A DNA stretch of 64,000 nt from the NCBI GenBank assembly GCA_009778135.1, contig WRKJ01000108.1:1-64000 (forward strand). The letters are read 5' to 3'. Position numbers and translations under genes: made by a program. Under the pieces are notes generated by a model. The model ran no database searches and had not been told where the DNA came from. It saw only the letters and a program-made list of their open reading frames with translations. This stretch comes from Defluviitaleaceae bacterium. Its GTDB lineage: Bacteria; Bacillota_I; Bacilli_A; MOL361; Turicibacteraceae. This document shows, in pieces, positions 47,276 through 56,776 of the stretch. Each line of letters begins with the position of its first letter. The stretch's first letter is position 1.

Positions 47276-48874
47276 TTATCCTAAATATTTAAGCAATGTC
47301 GCACGTACAGCGCCTGGTCCTTCAATCAATTCTACGAATAATGTCTCGATGAGCTCACCTAAGCCTGCTTCATATAAATCGACACCGAAAATATTCACAT
47401 TTGATAAAAGGGGTTTTAATTGCCCCGTATAAGTGCTTGCTTTTCCAACTTTAACATCTGCCACAAGTGCCGTTAGTTCAGGAAGCATCGGATCATCTGA
47501 TAATTCAAAGGCTTCACCCTTATCATCAACTGCTAATAAGTAACGACACCATCCAGCGATGGCAAGCGGAATGGCTTTGAGTGCTTGAGCGTCACCGTCT
47601 TTTTTCATATAAGACTTAATGGTTTCTCCAAAACGAATCCCCACTTTTTGTGATGTATCTGTTGCAATCCGTTGTGGCGCATCTGGCATAAACGGATTCG
47701 GGAAACGAACATGGATGACTTCTTCCACGAAGGCTTGCGGAGATAAAATGCCAGGATCAGTGACAACAGGCATGCCCTCTACAGGGCCAATTTGATGGAC
47801 TAATTTTTTCAGTTGTGGATCTTTCATTTCATCCGCGATTAAGGTAAACCCTAAAAGACAACCGTAAACTGCGAGCGCCGTGTGAAGTGGATTCAAGCAA
47901 GTGGTCACTTTCATTTGCTCCACTTTGTTTACCGTCTCCTTATCCGTCATATAAACACCCGCTGCGACTTTTTCAAAAGCGGGTCGACCGTTTGGGAATT
48001 TATCTTCAATGACTAAATATTGTGGCACTTCTGCATTTACAAACGGTGCGATAAAGGTACGCTTTTCGGTTAATACAGGCGCCATATTTGTAATACCAAG
48101 ACCTGCTAACTCTTCAGCGATCGATTCGGCTGGTCGTGGTGTAATTTTATCAATCATCGACATTGGGAAAGTGATTTTCGTTTCATCATTGAGGTAAGCA
48201 ACAAAACCTGCTTCAACATAACCACGTGCTTGCCATTCTGATGCCATCGTCGTGACAGCCGCTTTTAAAATGTCTCCATTATGGGCACAATTGTCCATAG
48301 AAACGACAGCCATTGGCTGTCCACCGACTAAATAACGTTGATAGAGGTTCGCTGTTACAACACCCATGGCAGACACCGCTGCATCAGGTCCATTTTCAAC
48401 TTCTCCTACGATCCAAGGGAAAAAGTTGCCACTGGCATCCTTGAGTGCATAGCCTTTTTCCGTAATGGTAAATGAAGCCATTTGCAAAGAGGGGTTGGTA
48501 AAAATCTCAACCAAGCGATCTTTGTCAGCTTTGATTCCTTCAGCCAAGGAGGCGACGATTCGCTTATCAGTTGAGCCATCTGTTTTTAACATGACGGATA
48601 GGACTAAATTGTCAAAGGGTTCATACATTTTTTCAATGATTTCCTCATCAAAGGTTTCAACAACCGTGATCCCAGTTTCCATTAAACCTGCTTCAAGTAG
48701 ATCATCGGCAACACCACCAAGGAAAATTCTAAAGATATTTCCCGCTCCAAAATGAACCCATGTTGGGTTTTCTTTTGTCTTGGCAATCATGGCGTCGACA
48801 TCATATTGTGGAAGCTTGATGCCTGCTGCTTCCCATTTACTTGTTTCTTTCATTCCTGCTAATGTTAGATTCAT
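47276..48874 (-). CDS. uxuB: Fructuronate reductase / mannitol dehydrogenase family
   Basis: 532 aa from the ATG at 48874 (GAGGAG 10 nt upstream). Polyol-specific long-chain dehydrogenase: VHFGAGNIFRIF for NAD binding, VSMDNCAHNGDILK, and VTTCLNPLHTALAVYGCLLGF with the catalytic Lys/Asn/His zone. Together with uxuA (50193-51260) this is best read as D-mannonate oxidoreductase, converting fructuronate to mannonate. Its ribosome binding site lies inside the last codons of the ATPase gene upstream, so translation is coupled. The glucuronate isomerase gene is not in the window. Confidence 0.88.
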   Translation of the reverse strand: MNLTLAGMKETSKWEAAGIKLPQYDVDAMIAKTKENPTWVHFGAGNIFRIFLGGVADDLLEAGLMETGITVVETFDEEIIEKMYEPFDNLVLSVMLKTDGSTDKRIVASLAEGIKADKDRLVEIFTNPSLQMASFTITEKGYALKDASGNFFPWIVGEVENGPDAAVSAMGVVTANLYQRYLVGGQPMAVVSMDNCAHNGDILKAAVTTMASEWQARGYVEAGFVAYLNDETKITFPMSMIDKITPRPAESIAEELAGLGITNMAPVLTEKRTFIAPFVNAEVPQYLVIEDKFPNGRPAFEKVAAGVYMTDKETVNKVEQMKVTTCLNPLHTALAVYGCLLGFTLIADEMKDPQLKKLVHQIGPVEGMPVVTDPGILSPQAFVEEVIHVRFPNPFMPDAPQRIATDTSQKVGIRFGETIKSYMKKDGDAQALKAIPLAIAGWCRYLLAVDDKGEAFELSDDPMLPELTALVADVKVGKASTYTGQLKPLLSNVNIFGVDLYEAGLGELIETLFVELIEGPGAVRATLLKYLG

Positions 48875-48878
48875 TCTA

Positions 48879-50078
48879 TCAAGTCTCCTCATCATTTAAT
48901 AGCCAGTTGAGGGCATTGATTTTTTTAATGCCGTCGTAGTTGGCTTCTTTGTTAATCCAATCTAGGGTAATCAAGTATTTCGGGTGTTGATCATTGATGG
49001 TTTGTAAGCTTCTGAGCTCTCGCTTGAGTACGGTTTCATCCATTGTATGCAAGGCAACTTGATAATAAGTTGGATGGGCTCGATCATCAAAGCAGACAAA
49101 ATCGACTTCCAAACGATCGTTTTTTCCAACATAAACGTGACGATAACGCCGTCTTAATTCTAGATAGATCATATTTTCTAGTAGATGACCGTCATCAGCA
49201 ACAGCATCGGGTAACAAAAGGTATCTGAATCCAAGGTCCACCACATAATATTTCTCTAAGCGTTGTAACAATTTTTTTCCTCTAATGTCATAGCGTGGCG
49301 CTTTGTAAATAATGAGCCCGCTTAAAAAAGCATCGACATATTTCTCAATTGTTTTATTTGACGTCACACTACCATCTGATTTTAGTTTGTTGACAATGTT
49401 ATTAATGGATATTTCTGAGCCAATCGCACCGACAATAAATCTTAAAACACGCTCCAGTAAATCGGTTTCTGTAATCCCGTATCTCCTAATGATATCTTTA
49501 ATCGCAATGTCGTTATAAGTACTGTTCATATAATCAAATCGCTCTTCTTCCGACTTATCAGCCAAGTAAGGAAATGCTGTCAGTTTGTACTGATCATAAA
49601 TATCGGGCAAAGACCTATCGGAGTAAATGCCTGCAAATTCAGAAAAGGAGAGGGGCAACACGTTTAACTCTATATAGCGCCCTGCTAGTAATGTTGCTAA
49701 CTCACCACTCATAAAATAGGCATTGCTCCCTGTGATATAAAGGTCTAAATTCGGTTCTAAGTTAAGACTATTCACAACTTCTTCAAATTGATCAACCCGT
49801 TGAATCTCATCAAAAAAAAGGTAGTAATGCTGGTTGCCTTGCGTTTTTTTTAGAATATAGTCATGGAGTGTTAAAAAGTGACGCAAATGATAATATTTTA
49901 ACTGCTCGAAATTCAAATGAATGATTTGATCTGGTTGAATACCCAGCTCAAACAAGTACACCTTGTATAATTCAAACAAGGTGGATTTACCACTTCGCCT
50001 AACACCAGAGATTACTTTAATTAAAGATGTGCCTTTATTTTGAATCAACCATGCTAAATATTTAGGTCGTTGTATCAT
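48879..50078 (-). CDS. AAA ATPase with DUF4143 domain
   Basis: 399 aa. AAA_14 ATPase: Walker A GVRRSGKST (about 25-33), Walker B YYLFFDEIQ, sensor region YITGSNAYFM. C-terminal DUF4143 region with a restriction-endonuclease-like core (RLEVDFVCFDDRAHPTYYQVAL). The role of this family is unknown. It has its own consensus promoter and sits between uxuA and uxuB, where it has no obvious metabolic task. A stray insertion or a regulatory or defence function are the alternatives. Confidence 0.85.
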   Translation of the reverse strand: MIQRPKYLAWLIQNKGTSLIKVISGVRRSGKSTLFELYKVYLFELGIQPDQIIHLNFEQLKYYHLRHFLTLHDYILKKTQGNQHYYLFFDEIQRVDQFEEVVNSLNLEPNLDLYITGSNAYFMSGELATLLAGRYIELNVLPLSFSEFAGIYSDRSLPDIYDQYKLTAFPYLADKSEEERFDYMNSTYNDIAIKDIIRRYGITETDLLERVLRFIVGAIGSEISINNIVNKLKSDGSVTSNKTIEKYVDAFLSGLIIYKAPRYDIRGKKLLQRLEKYYVVDLGFRYLLLPDAVADDGHLLENMIYLELRRRYRHVYVGKNDRLEVDFVCFDDRAHPTYYQVALHTMDETVLKRELRSLQTINDQHPKYLITLDWINKEANYDGIKKINALNWLLNDEET

Positions 50079-50101
50079 GCCGTATCACCTCAGATAAAGC
50101 C

Positions 50102-50130
50102 ATTATAACACAATTTAACCAATTGGACAA
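50102..50130 (-). promoter_or_regulatory. Promoter of DUF4143 ATPase gene
   Basis: Minus-strand TTGTCC (50125-50130), 17-nt spacer, TATAAT (50102-50107), 24 nt before the ATG. Confidence 0.8.
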
Positions 50131-50146
50131 CTCATTTGACTCTTAA

Positions 50147-50178
50147 ACATCTTTCTGACCAAGAGGTCAGAAAGATGT
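50147..50178 (-). terminator. Strong hairpin after uxuA
   Basis: 14-bp perfect stem (50147-50160 with 50165-50178, 4-nt loop) just downstream of uxuA. The T-run on the minus strand is only TTTAAG, so termination may be partial. Confidence 0.75.
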
Positions 50179-50192
50179 CGATTTTAGGGGCA

Positions 50193-51260
50193 TTACTTCC
50201 CTGCCTTTTCTAATGCTTCCCAAATACCTTCCATGTAAGAAGCCCCCAATGCACGGTCGTATAAACCATAACCTGGTAAAGCTTTCTCGCCCCAAATCAT
50301 CCGACCATGGTCAGGTCGGTAGATCCCATCAAATCCAGTGTCATGTAACGCTTTGATCAATTCATACATATCCACTGATCCATCACTTGATAAATGGGCA
50401 GACTCTTCAAAATCAGTCGGGCTATTGTGACGTACATTTCTTAAATGCGCAAAGGGGATACGCCCTTTTGCTGCATGAATAATCTCTACCATGTCATTTT
50501 TAGGGTTTGTTCCTAATGAACCACTACAGAACGTTAGATTATTGTGTGGCTTATCAACTGTTGTTAAGAGTCTAACAATTTGTTCTTTATTGGTGATAAT
50601 ACGCGGAAGTCCAAAAATGGGCCAAGCCGGATCATCTGGGTGAATCGCCATTTTAATATCATATTTGCTACACACATCTTCAATGGCATTTAAGAAATAA
50701 ACCAAGTTCTGGAACAAGTCTTCTTCAGTCACATCTTTGTACGCATCAAATAATTCGCGGATGCGATCCATGCGTTCTGGTTCCCAACCTGGTAACAAAT
50801 GTCCACCTGACATTTCTTCCATCGACTCTTTTAACTTCGTCACATCTACTTGATCAATGACTTCTTGATTATACGCAAGAACGAAAGAACCATCTTCACG
50901 TTCACGCCATAAATCCGTTCTCGTCCAGTCGAAAACAGGCATAAAATTATAACAAATCGTTTGAATGCCAGCTTTCCCAGCAGCTTCTAAAGACTTAATG
51001 TAGTTGGCAATATGCTCATCTCGCTTGGCACCACCGATTTTAATGTCATCAGAGATATTAATCGATTCAAACGCTAAAATGTCGAGACCACCTTCTTTTG
51101 CTGCTGCTTGAAGTTCAGCAATGTCTTCATCGGTCCAAACTTCTCCCGGCAATTTCCCCATTAAAGACGTGACAACCCCTTTAATCCCTGGAATTTGCCT
51201 AATGTTTTCAAGGCTGACTGTATCATAACCCGGTCCGTACCAACGCAATGTCATTTTCAT
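50193..51260 (-). CDS. uxuA: D-mannonate dehydratase
   Basis: 355 aa. Dehydrates mannonate to 2-keto-3-deoxygluconate. TIM-barrel with the family features MTLRWYGPGYDTVSLENIRQIPG (split), KMAIHPDDPAWPIFGLPRI, NLTFCSGSLG, IPFAHLRNV and YRPDHGRMIWGE carrying the metal-binding His/Cys set. Second step of the glucuronate branch after uxuB. A degenerate XylR-type operator lies upstream. Confidence 0.95.
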   Translation of the reverse strand: MKMTLRWYGPGYDTVSLENIRQIPGIKGVVTSLMGKLPGEVWTDEDIAELQAAAKEGGLDILAFESINISDDIKIGGAKRDEHIANYIKSLEAAGKAGIQTICYNFMPVFDWTRTDLWREREDGSFVLAYNQEVIDQVDVTKLKESMEEMSGGHLLPGWEPERMDRIRELFDAYKDVTEEDLFQNLVYFLNAIEDVCSKYDIKMAIHPDDPAWPIFGLPRIITNKEQIVRLLTTVDKPHNNLTFCSGSLGTNPKNDMVEIIHAAKGRIPFAHLRNVRHNSPTDFEESAHLSSDGSVDMYELIKALHDTGFDGIYRPDHGRMIWGEKALPGYGLYDRALGASYMEGIWEALEKAGK

Positions 51261-51293
51261 TTTTATTCACAATCCTTACTTATTAATTTGACA

Positions 51294-51318
51294 ACTTTGT
51301 CAATTATTTTTACAACGT
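51294..51318 (-). promoter_or_regulatory. Degenerate XylR-type operator upstream of uxuA
   Basis: ACTTTGT-N11-ACAACGT, one base off the shared operator. In the direction of transcription it contains TTGACA, but no clear -10 follows at 17 nt. Confidence 0.55.
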
Positions 51319-51426
51319 CTATTTTACAGGAAAACGCCTTTTTTTTCAAGGTTATTCCGAAAAAAAGCAAGATTTCTCCGCTATCCAAGTCATCAAGTTT
51401 TTTATTTGAATACACTGATCGCTCGG

Positions 51427-53001
51427 TTAATCAGCACATGTCAACCTCAACTTCCCAAAGCCAGCTGTGGACGTTCCCAAGCGACCTGAAACATCATTCC
51501 ATGTTGCCATACTTTGTCTCACCCCATGTGCGTTGCTATCATTCACTTGTAAGTCAAAACCGATGACTTGCTCAACGAATAAACCTTTTTGAACTGGAAT
51601 CTTAACTTGTACTTGATAGCCATTATTCGTCGTCGTCGCAAAAGATTTAAACCCTTTTATGTCAACTTTTCCATTAAAGCTTACTTCATTTTCAAAAGTG
51701 ATGGTGATATGGTGGTCATCTGTTTGATCATTTTTTGATTGTTCCTGCATCAGGTTGAGGTAAATGTCCACTGAATCTTTATGGTGAATCTCTTTTGCCG
51801 ATGCATTCAATGTTGCAACGCTCACATCTGCCAAGAGATAAAGACTGACTTCGTCCCACATCACATAAGCTTTAGCAGTTGCACCTTCCCATGCCGTTAA
51901 TTGCCTTGAAACAGATAATGGATGTTTTTGATGCCATGTCTGCACAACCCCTAATACAGGTGATCCATGCGTTGCAACAGCTGTTTGCGTTGTGTCTCTT
52001 TCTACCAACGGATGATCCTTTAAAAACTGATCTGGATCAACAATGGCATGAAAAGCTTGCTTTGGTGAATAGTCTTGATTAAAAAGGGTTGGGAATCTTT
52101 CGCGTCGCCAACTTGTGGCATCATCTGTTCCCCAAAATGTAATCCGTTTAATGCTATTTTCATAACGTTTATAAATTTGAAAGAGCTGGGCATAATACTG
52201 GGCTTGTTCAATTTCATGATCAGTTGATAAAACAGTTGCTTTTTCCGAACCGGTCACTGTCACATCAAGTTCAGTTACACTGATTTCAATCCCATCTAAC
52301 TGCGTAAATAAAGCCAAGCTTTCTTCGACTGTTTGTACGGGGGTATTCGTATGGTAATGACCTTGCATCCCAATTCCTTGAATGGGAACACCCGCTTCTT
52401 TTAATTCCTTGACCATATAATAAGTCGCTTCTCGTTTTTGTTGATTGTTTAAGTTATAATCGTTGTAATAGAGGATCGCATGAGGGTCTAGTTCATGAGC
52501 GATGTGAAAGACATGCTGGATATAATCTTCACCAATCATACGCAACCACGGTGTGTCCCGTAAATGTTTGCGCCACGCTTTGGTATCTTGTTGAACGCCA
52601 TCTTCAATGGCTTCATTTAAAACATCCCATGAGATGATTTTCCCTTTGTAACGCGTCATGATTTCCATCAGATGCTCACGTAGCAAATTTAGCGCTTCTT
52701 CTCTTGATGTTTTCGCTTCATCAATCCAATCCAATGTTTGCTGATGCCAGGCTAACGTATGTCCGACCACGTGAAAATCATGATCGCTTGCATAATCCAC
52801 CATCGCATCTGCTGCATCAAATGTAAATGTTGCTTGTTTAGGTTGGATCAACGCTGGTTTCATGATGTTTTCTGCTGTCAGTGCATTAAACTGCGTCTTT
52901 AACAACTGGTGCAATGCCTCATCTTCAAGCACTTTTGGTGTATAAATATTGCCGATAAGAAACGATGTTTGATAGATTGTTTTTAATTGTTTCATTTTCA
53001 T
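51427..53001 (-). CDS. Cytoplasmic GH10 xylanase with CBM9-like domain
   Basis: 524 aa. Residues ~1-335 are a GH10 (beta/alpha)8 barrel: HTLAWHQQTLDW, acid/base Glu130 in WDVLNEAI, GMQGHYHTNTP, nucleophile Glu244 in VTELDV, and FWGTDDATSWRRERFPTLF (split). Residues ~350-524 resemble a CBM9 (VYMWDEVSLYLLADV-like start, QSMATWNDVSG end). It has no signal peptide, so it should act on imported xylo-oligosaccharides like intracellular GH10 enzymes of Geobacillus. A substrate-binding module on a cytoplasmic enzyme is unusual. Confidence 0.92.
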   Translation of the reverse strand: MKMKQLKTIYQTSFLIGNIYTPKVLEDEALHQLLKTQFNALTAENIMKPALIQPKQATFTFDAADAMVDYASDHDFHVVGHTLAWHQQTLDWIDEAKTSREEALNLLREHLMEIMTRYKGKIISWDVLNEAIEDGVQQDTKAWRKHLRDTPWLRMIGEDYIQHVFHIAHELDPHAILYYNDYNLNNQQKREATYYMVKELKEAGVPIQGIGMQGHYHTNTPVQTVEESLALFTQLDGIEISVTELDVTVTGSEKATVLSTDHEIEQAQYYAQLFQIYKRYENSIKRITFWGTDDATSWRRERFPTLFNQDYSPKQAFHAIVDPDQFLKDHPLVERDTTQTAVATHGSPVLGVVQTWHQKHPLSVSRQLTAWEGATAKAYVMWDEVSLYLLADVSVATLNASAKEIHHKDSVDIYLNLMQEQSKNDQTDDHHITITFENEVSFNGKVDIKGFKSFATTTNNGYQVQVKIPVQKGLFVEQVIGFDLQVNDSNAHGVRQSMATWNDVSGRLGTSTAGFGKLRLTCAD

Positions 53002-53028
53002 TTAACTCCCTCATCCTTACTTTTTGAT

Positions 53029-54720
53029 TTATACTGCTGCCACTCTAACCACTTTAAATCCAGAAAATACGACAACAAATCGCTTCAAATCAGGACGTCC
53101 TTGTAGCCTTTTATCTTGCATGTAATCATGGATCTGGGCAATCCCTTCATTTAATGCGTGCTCAATCTTCGATTCTGTTGTTTCATCTTTCTTAAGATGC
53201 TTGAGCTCAATCATGTATTCGTACTGAGCATAACTCATTGGTGTTTTAAGTAAAATTAAATCTGAAAAACCTTGTCTTGCTGGAAACTCGTCGTAAATAA
53301 AGTATTGCTCATTAAGAGAAAGCATGGTTTTGTAAATCACTTTAATATACTTCTCATCAAAACCAATGTGATCTCTCACTGATAAATGCTGCAAAAAATC
53401 TGATACTTGCTGCGTAATTTCATCTATTTTTCCATCTTCGCCTAGCTCAAATAAAGCCTTTTCTTGATTGCGTACATCAATCGTATAACCTTGCTTTTTC
53501 TCCAACATATCCCGCAAGTAATCTAAAAAAACAAATTCAATGATTTTATTGGGAATCTTAAAAACAGGTTTCATTTTTACCTCTTTAATCGTTAGTAACC
53601 CAATGTTAAACATTAAAGTAATAAAATCATTCTTGTCATATCGCTCATCAATGTCAATAAAATCTGATAACATCCCTATCGTTTGTCCATGCTTCACAAT
53701 TTCTTCAACCACTTCATAATGAGCACTGCTGTTTTTCAAATTAACCAGGTTGCGAATGGTCGCCCCTTTTTGATTCAAATTAGGATCGACTAAACTTTCA
53801 GGTGGTCTTTTTCGTGGTAGATAATATTCTAAATAATACATGATCAACGTCGAATTGAAAACTTTTACTTCATTATGTTTAGAAAACTGGTAGCCATTAT
53901 AATTCAATTTCAAAATCTCATAAATCTCAGTCTGTTCAATGTCAGTTAGTTCAACCTCTTTTAACAACTGCTTGACTTCATCAGCACGAAATCCCATCAT
54001 ATCTGAAAAATCATCTCTTGTCGTGATGTTTTTGGCAATATTAAAACCACTGGTCATGCTATCCAAAGAAACTGACATCACACCTGTTGCAAAAAAGCGC
54101 CCAATTAAACCCGACTCCATTTTCTCTTTAATGACTTCATAAAATGCTCGAACTGTTCCACCACGACGCACCAGATCCATAAACCCTTCAAGTCCATCAT
54201 GCGTTAATACAGCATTGGTAAAATGATCGTATTCATCAATGAAAATATAAATTGCATGTTTAAGTTTTAATTGTTCAACCGCTCTAAATAGCGACACTAA
54301 CATATGAGCTGGTGTCGTTAAATCCAGTTCAATATCAAAATGATAATGATCTATAAAACCTTGTATACCATCTTTAACCTTCGTTTTAAAGCCATCTAAA
54401 ACAGCATCCGCATCTTTTGTTGCAATCCCAGAAAAGTTAAAACGCAAAATATAGTAATTATTTTTATCAGCTGTTAGCTGCTTATAGATCGCCAAGCCTT
54501 TAAATAAGTCGTCAAACTGATGATCTGCATTGACATCATAGTAGCTTTCAAGCATGCTTACGAAAAGACTTTTTCCAAAGCGGCGTGGTCTTAAATGAAT
54601 GACTGTGTGAAGTTTCTCTAAATCAGGAATAAAATGAGTCTTGTCCACATAGACATAACCTTCTGTTCTTATCTTCACAAAATTGCTAATACCGTAAGGA
54701 ATCTTAATTTCTCTGGACAT
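53029..54720 (-). CDS. AAA-ATPase-like / PD-(D/E)XK nuclease family protein
   Basis: 563 aa from the ATG at 54720 (AGGTGAGAAAG upstream). N-terminal AAA-ATPase-like domain (PF09820 type): YGISNFVKIRTEGYVYVDKT, degenerate P-loop RPRRFGKSLF, and YIFIDEYDHF as Walker B. C-terminal PD-(D/E)XK nuclease-like domain (about 440-563) with FSDLILL and YMIELKHLKK. The family is abundant in gut Bacteroides and Clostridia, with no proven function. It interrupts the catabolic genes between the esterase and GH10. Confidence 0.85.
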   Translation of the reverse strand: MSREIKIPYGISNFVKIRTEGYVYVDKTHFIPDLEKLHTVIHLRPRRFGKSLFVSMLESYYDVNADHQFDDLFKGLAIYKQLTADKNNYYILRFNFSGIATKDADAVLDGFKTKVKDGIQGFIDHYHFDIELDLTTPAHMLVSLFRAVEQLKLKHAIYIFIDEYDHFTNAVLTHDGLEGFMDLVRRGGTVRAFYEVIKEKMESGLIGRFFATGVMSVSLDSMTSGFNIAKNITTRDDFSDMMGFRADEVKQLLKEVELTDIEQTEIYEILKLNYNGYQFSKHNEVKVFNSTLIMYYLEYYLPRKRPPESLVDPNLNQKGATIRNLVNLKNSSAHYEVVEEIVKHGQTIGMLSDFIDIDERYDKNDFITLMFNIGLLTIKEVKMKPVFKIPNKIIEFVFLDYLRDMLEKKQGYTIDVRNQEKALFELGEDGKIDEITQQVSDFLQHLSVRDHIGFDEKYIKVIYKTMLSLNEQYFIYDEFPARQGFSDLILLKTPMSYAQYEYMIELKHLKKDETTESKIEHALNEGIAQIHDYMQDKRLQGRPDLKRFVVVFSGFKVVRVAAV

Positions 54721-54789
54721 CTTTCTCACCTGCTTATTTTGCAATTATTTATGATCACATCACCTTCCGAAGATAGGCAATGCTGCACT

Positions 54790-56646
54790 TTAGATCTCCT
54801 TTTTAAACGGTACAGCGGGCAGCCCAACCCCATTATAAAGATTGGCATCGACAGGGTCATCAAGCCAAGCGTATGAAACGGCTGTTAGTTCATGCGCATA
54901 AGCTGCTTCAATCACAACGGTCGTTCCATTAAGGGTTCCTTCAACAGGGATTTCAAGTTCATCCACCCAAACGGATAGACCACAAACTTTTTTTCCTTTT
55001 TTGAGTGTTAAGTCACTACCACTTGTTTCAAAAGAAAGGCTCAACTGGTTTCCTGATTTCTGAATAGATGTCAATGTCGGACCGGTTGAAACAATGTCTT
55101 TGCCATATGCAAGGGATAGTGCTTCTTGTGCCAGCCTTTCTCCAACTGCTTTTTTATTGAGTGGGTGTAGGTCATTATGTTCACCTACGTCATAGGTAAC
55201 GACCATTCTTGTATGAGGGAGTTCCAATGCTTTGGTTTGTTCATCTCGTAACAATTCCCAATGCATCAAAGGTCCTTTTGGTCCCCAATTTGCCAGTTGA
55301 ACGAATAGGAAAGGGAAATCTCCTTGTTGCCAGCTTTGACGCCAATCTGTAATCATGTTTTTAAATTTATGATGATAGCCTTCTGGATGACCTGCATTAG
55401 ATTCGCCTTGATACCAAATGACACCTTTGATGGAAAGGTTGTGTAAAGGTGCAATCATGCCTTGATAATTTCCTGTTGGTACGTTTTGAAAGAAAGGAGG
55501 ACCTTCTGTAAGCGGTTGACACGACAAAGCCCGTTTATATGTCCAGCCAGTTGAAAGCGAGATTTTCGTCTCATCAGCGAATAACAAGTGATGGGCTTTA
55601 TCAAAAACAAATGCGCCCATACCATGAACTGCAATGACACGGATCGCAATGATGTTTTTCCCTACTTTTAAATGGGGAACCGGGTAATCTCTCGGTGGAT
55701 AACGATAACCTGTTGCACCTATTTTTCGACCGTTAACATACACTTCATCCGCATCAACAATACAACCTAAAATAAGGTCAGCCGACTGGTTGGCAAGTTC
55801 TTCTGATACTTCAATTTCTTTTCTAAACCAAATGCTACCACTTGCTCTCAAGTCTGTCACTTCATCCCAAGGAACGGTTAGATCAGTCGGCTTCCAGTCG
55901 TGATCATCAACGTCTTCTTCATACCATTTTTCATGAATGCCACGATCAAATTTATTTAACTGTTCATACCAATGATCACTGGCTGTCTGACCTGCGATGG
56001 TTCGTTTTTCCATATAACCTACTTCACAACATTGATCGGCTTCCGATAAGCTTTTAGGATCATCGGATAAAGCGGCTCGCGACATCCATGATTCAATGGG
56101 TGTCCCCCCTAATGCCGATAAAATCAAACCGATGGGAACACCTGTTTCCTCATACAATTTATTAGCAAAAAAGAAACCTGTTGCCGTAAACTTCTCTGTT
56201 TGTCCTGGTTCAACTTTTATCCAACTTGCCTCTGGAATATCATCTTGAACACGTTGAAAATCAAAGTTCATCGGAACGTGATACTTTCGAATATTTGGAT
56301 TGTTTGCCGTCTTGTTATAAGCTTCAAACATACGACGGGTTCTGATCATCGGAAGTTCCATATTAGACTGACCTGAACAAATCCACACATCACCCATCAA
56401 AATATCGTGAACTTCTTGCGTCTTACCTTCTGATGAAACTGTCAATTGATAAGGTCCTCCAACTGGGCGTGCAGGCAGTGTAACTTCCCATTTCCCTTCC
56501 TTATCTGCGGTCGTTTCTTCCATTTCTTGCTCAAACTTGATCGTGACACCTAAACCAGGTTCCACCTTGCCCCATATTTTAATCGGCATGTCTCTTTGTA
56601 AAACAACGCCGTCTGTAAAGATATTCGCCAACAGTTTTTTTGACAT
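54790..56646 (-). CDS. SGNH-type carbohydrate acetylesterase (sialate O-acetylesterase family)
   Basis: 618 aa (ATG at 56646, AAAGGA 10 nt upstream; 56652 also possible). SASA-type hydrolase: the catalytic Ser lies in GQSNMELPM, with GGTPIESWMS and a C-terminal Asp-x-x-His-like HNDLHPLNKKAVGERLA. A GH2-like jelly-roll is inserted at about 250-340 (SIWFRKEIEV, VDADEVYVNGRKIG). No signal peptide. In this cluster it most likely removes acetyl groups from xylo-oligosaccharides, not from sialic acid; that is context. Confidence 0.85.
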   Translation of the reverse strand: MSKKLLANIFTDGVVLQRDMPIKIWGKVEPGLGVTIKFEQEMEETTADKEGKWEVTLPARPVGGPYQLTVSSEGKTQEVHDILMGDVWICSGQSNMELPMIRTRRMFEAYNKTANNPNIRKYHVPMNFDFQRVQDDIPEASWIKVEPGQTEKFTATGFFFANKLYEETGVPIGLILSALGGTPIESWMSRAALSDDPKSLSEADQCCEVGYMEKRTIAGQTASDHWYEQLNKFDRGIHEKWYEEDVDDHDWKPTDLTVPWDEVTDLRASGSIWFRKEIEVSEELANQSADLILGCIVDADEVYVNGRKIGATGYRYPPRDYPVPHLKVGKNIIAIRVIAVHGMGAFVFDKAHHLLFADETKISLSTGWTYKRALSCQPLTEGPPFFQNVPTGNYQGMIAPLHNLSIKGVIWYQGESNAGHPEGYHHKFKNMITDWRQSWQQGDFPFLFVQLANWGPKGPLMHWELLRDEQTKALELPHTRMVVTYDVGEHNDLHPLNKKAVGERLAQEALSLAYGKDIVSTGPTLTSIQKSGNQLSLSFETSGSDLTLKKGKKVCGLSVWVDELEIPVEGTLNGTTVVIEAAYAHELTAVSYAWLDDPVDANLYNGVGLPAVPFKKEI

Positions 56647-56700
56647 GTTCATCACATCCTTTGCTTACATGATTGGTTAATCACGATTCATCCGTCATAT

Positions 56701-56744
56701 AAAAAAGAAAGCTTAACTTGAAACATCAAGTCAAATGCTCTCTT
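56701..56744 (-). terminator. Terminator after the second binding-protein gene
   Basis: Minus-strand long imperfect stem containing TTGACTTGA/TCAAGTTAA with AAGAGAGC/GCTTTCTT arms, followed by TTTT. It lies about 30 nt after the stop codon. Confidence 0.8.
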
Positions 56745-56776
56745 CCTTCTTTTAAATCTTATTTAACTCAAACTAA

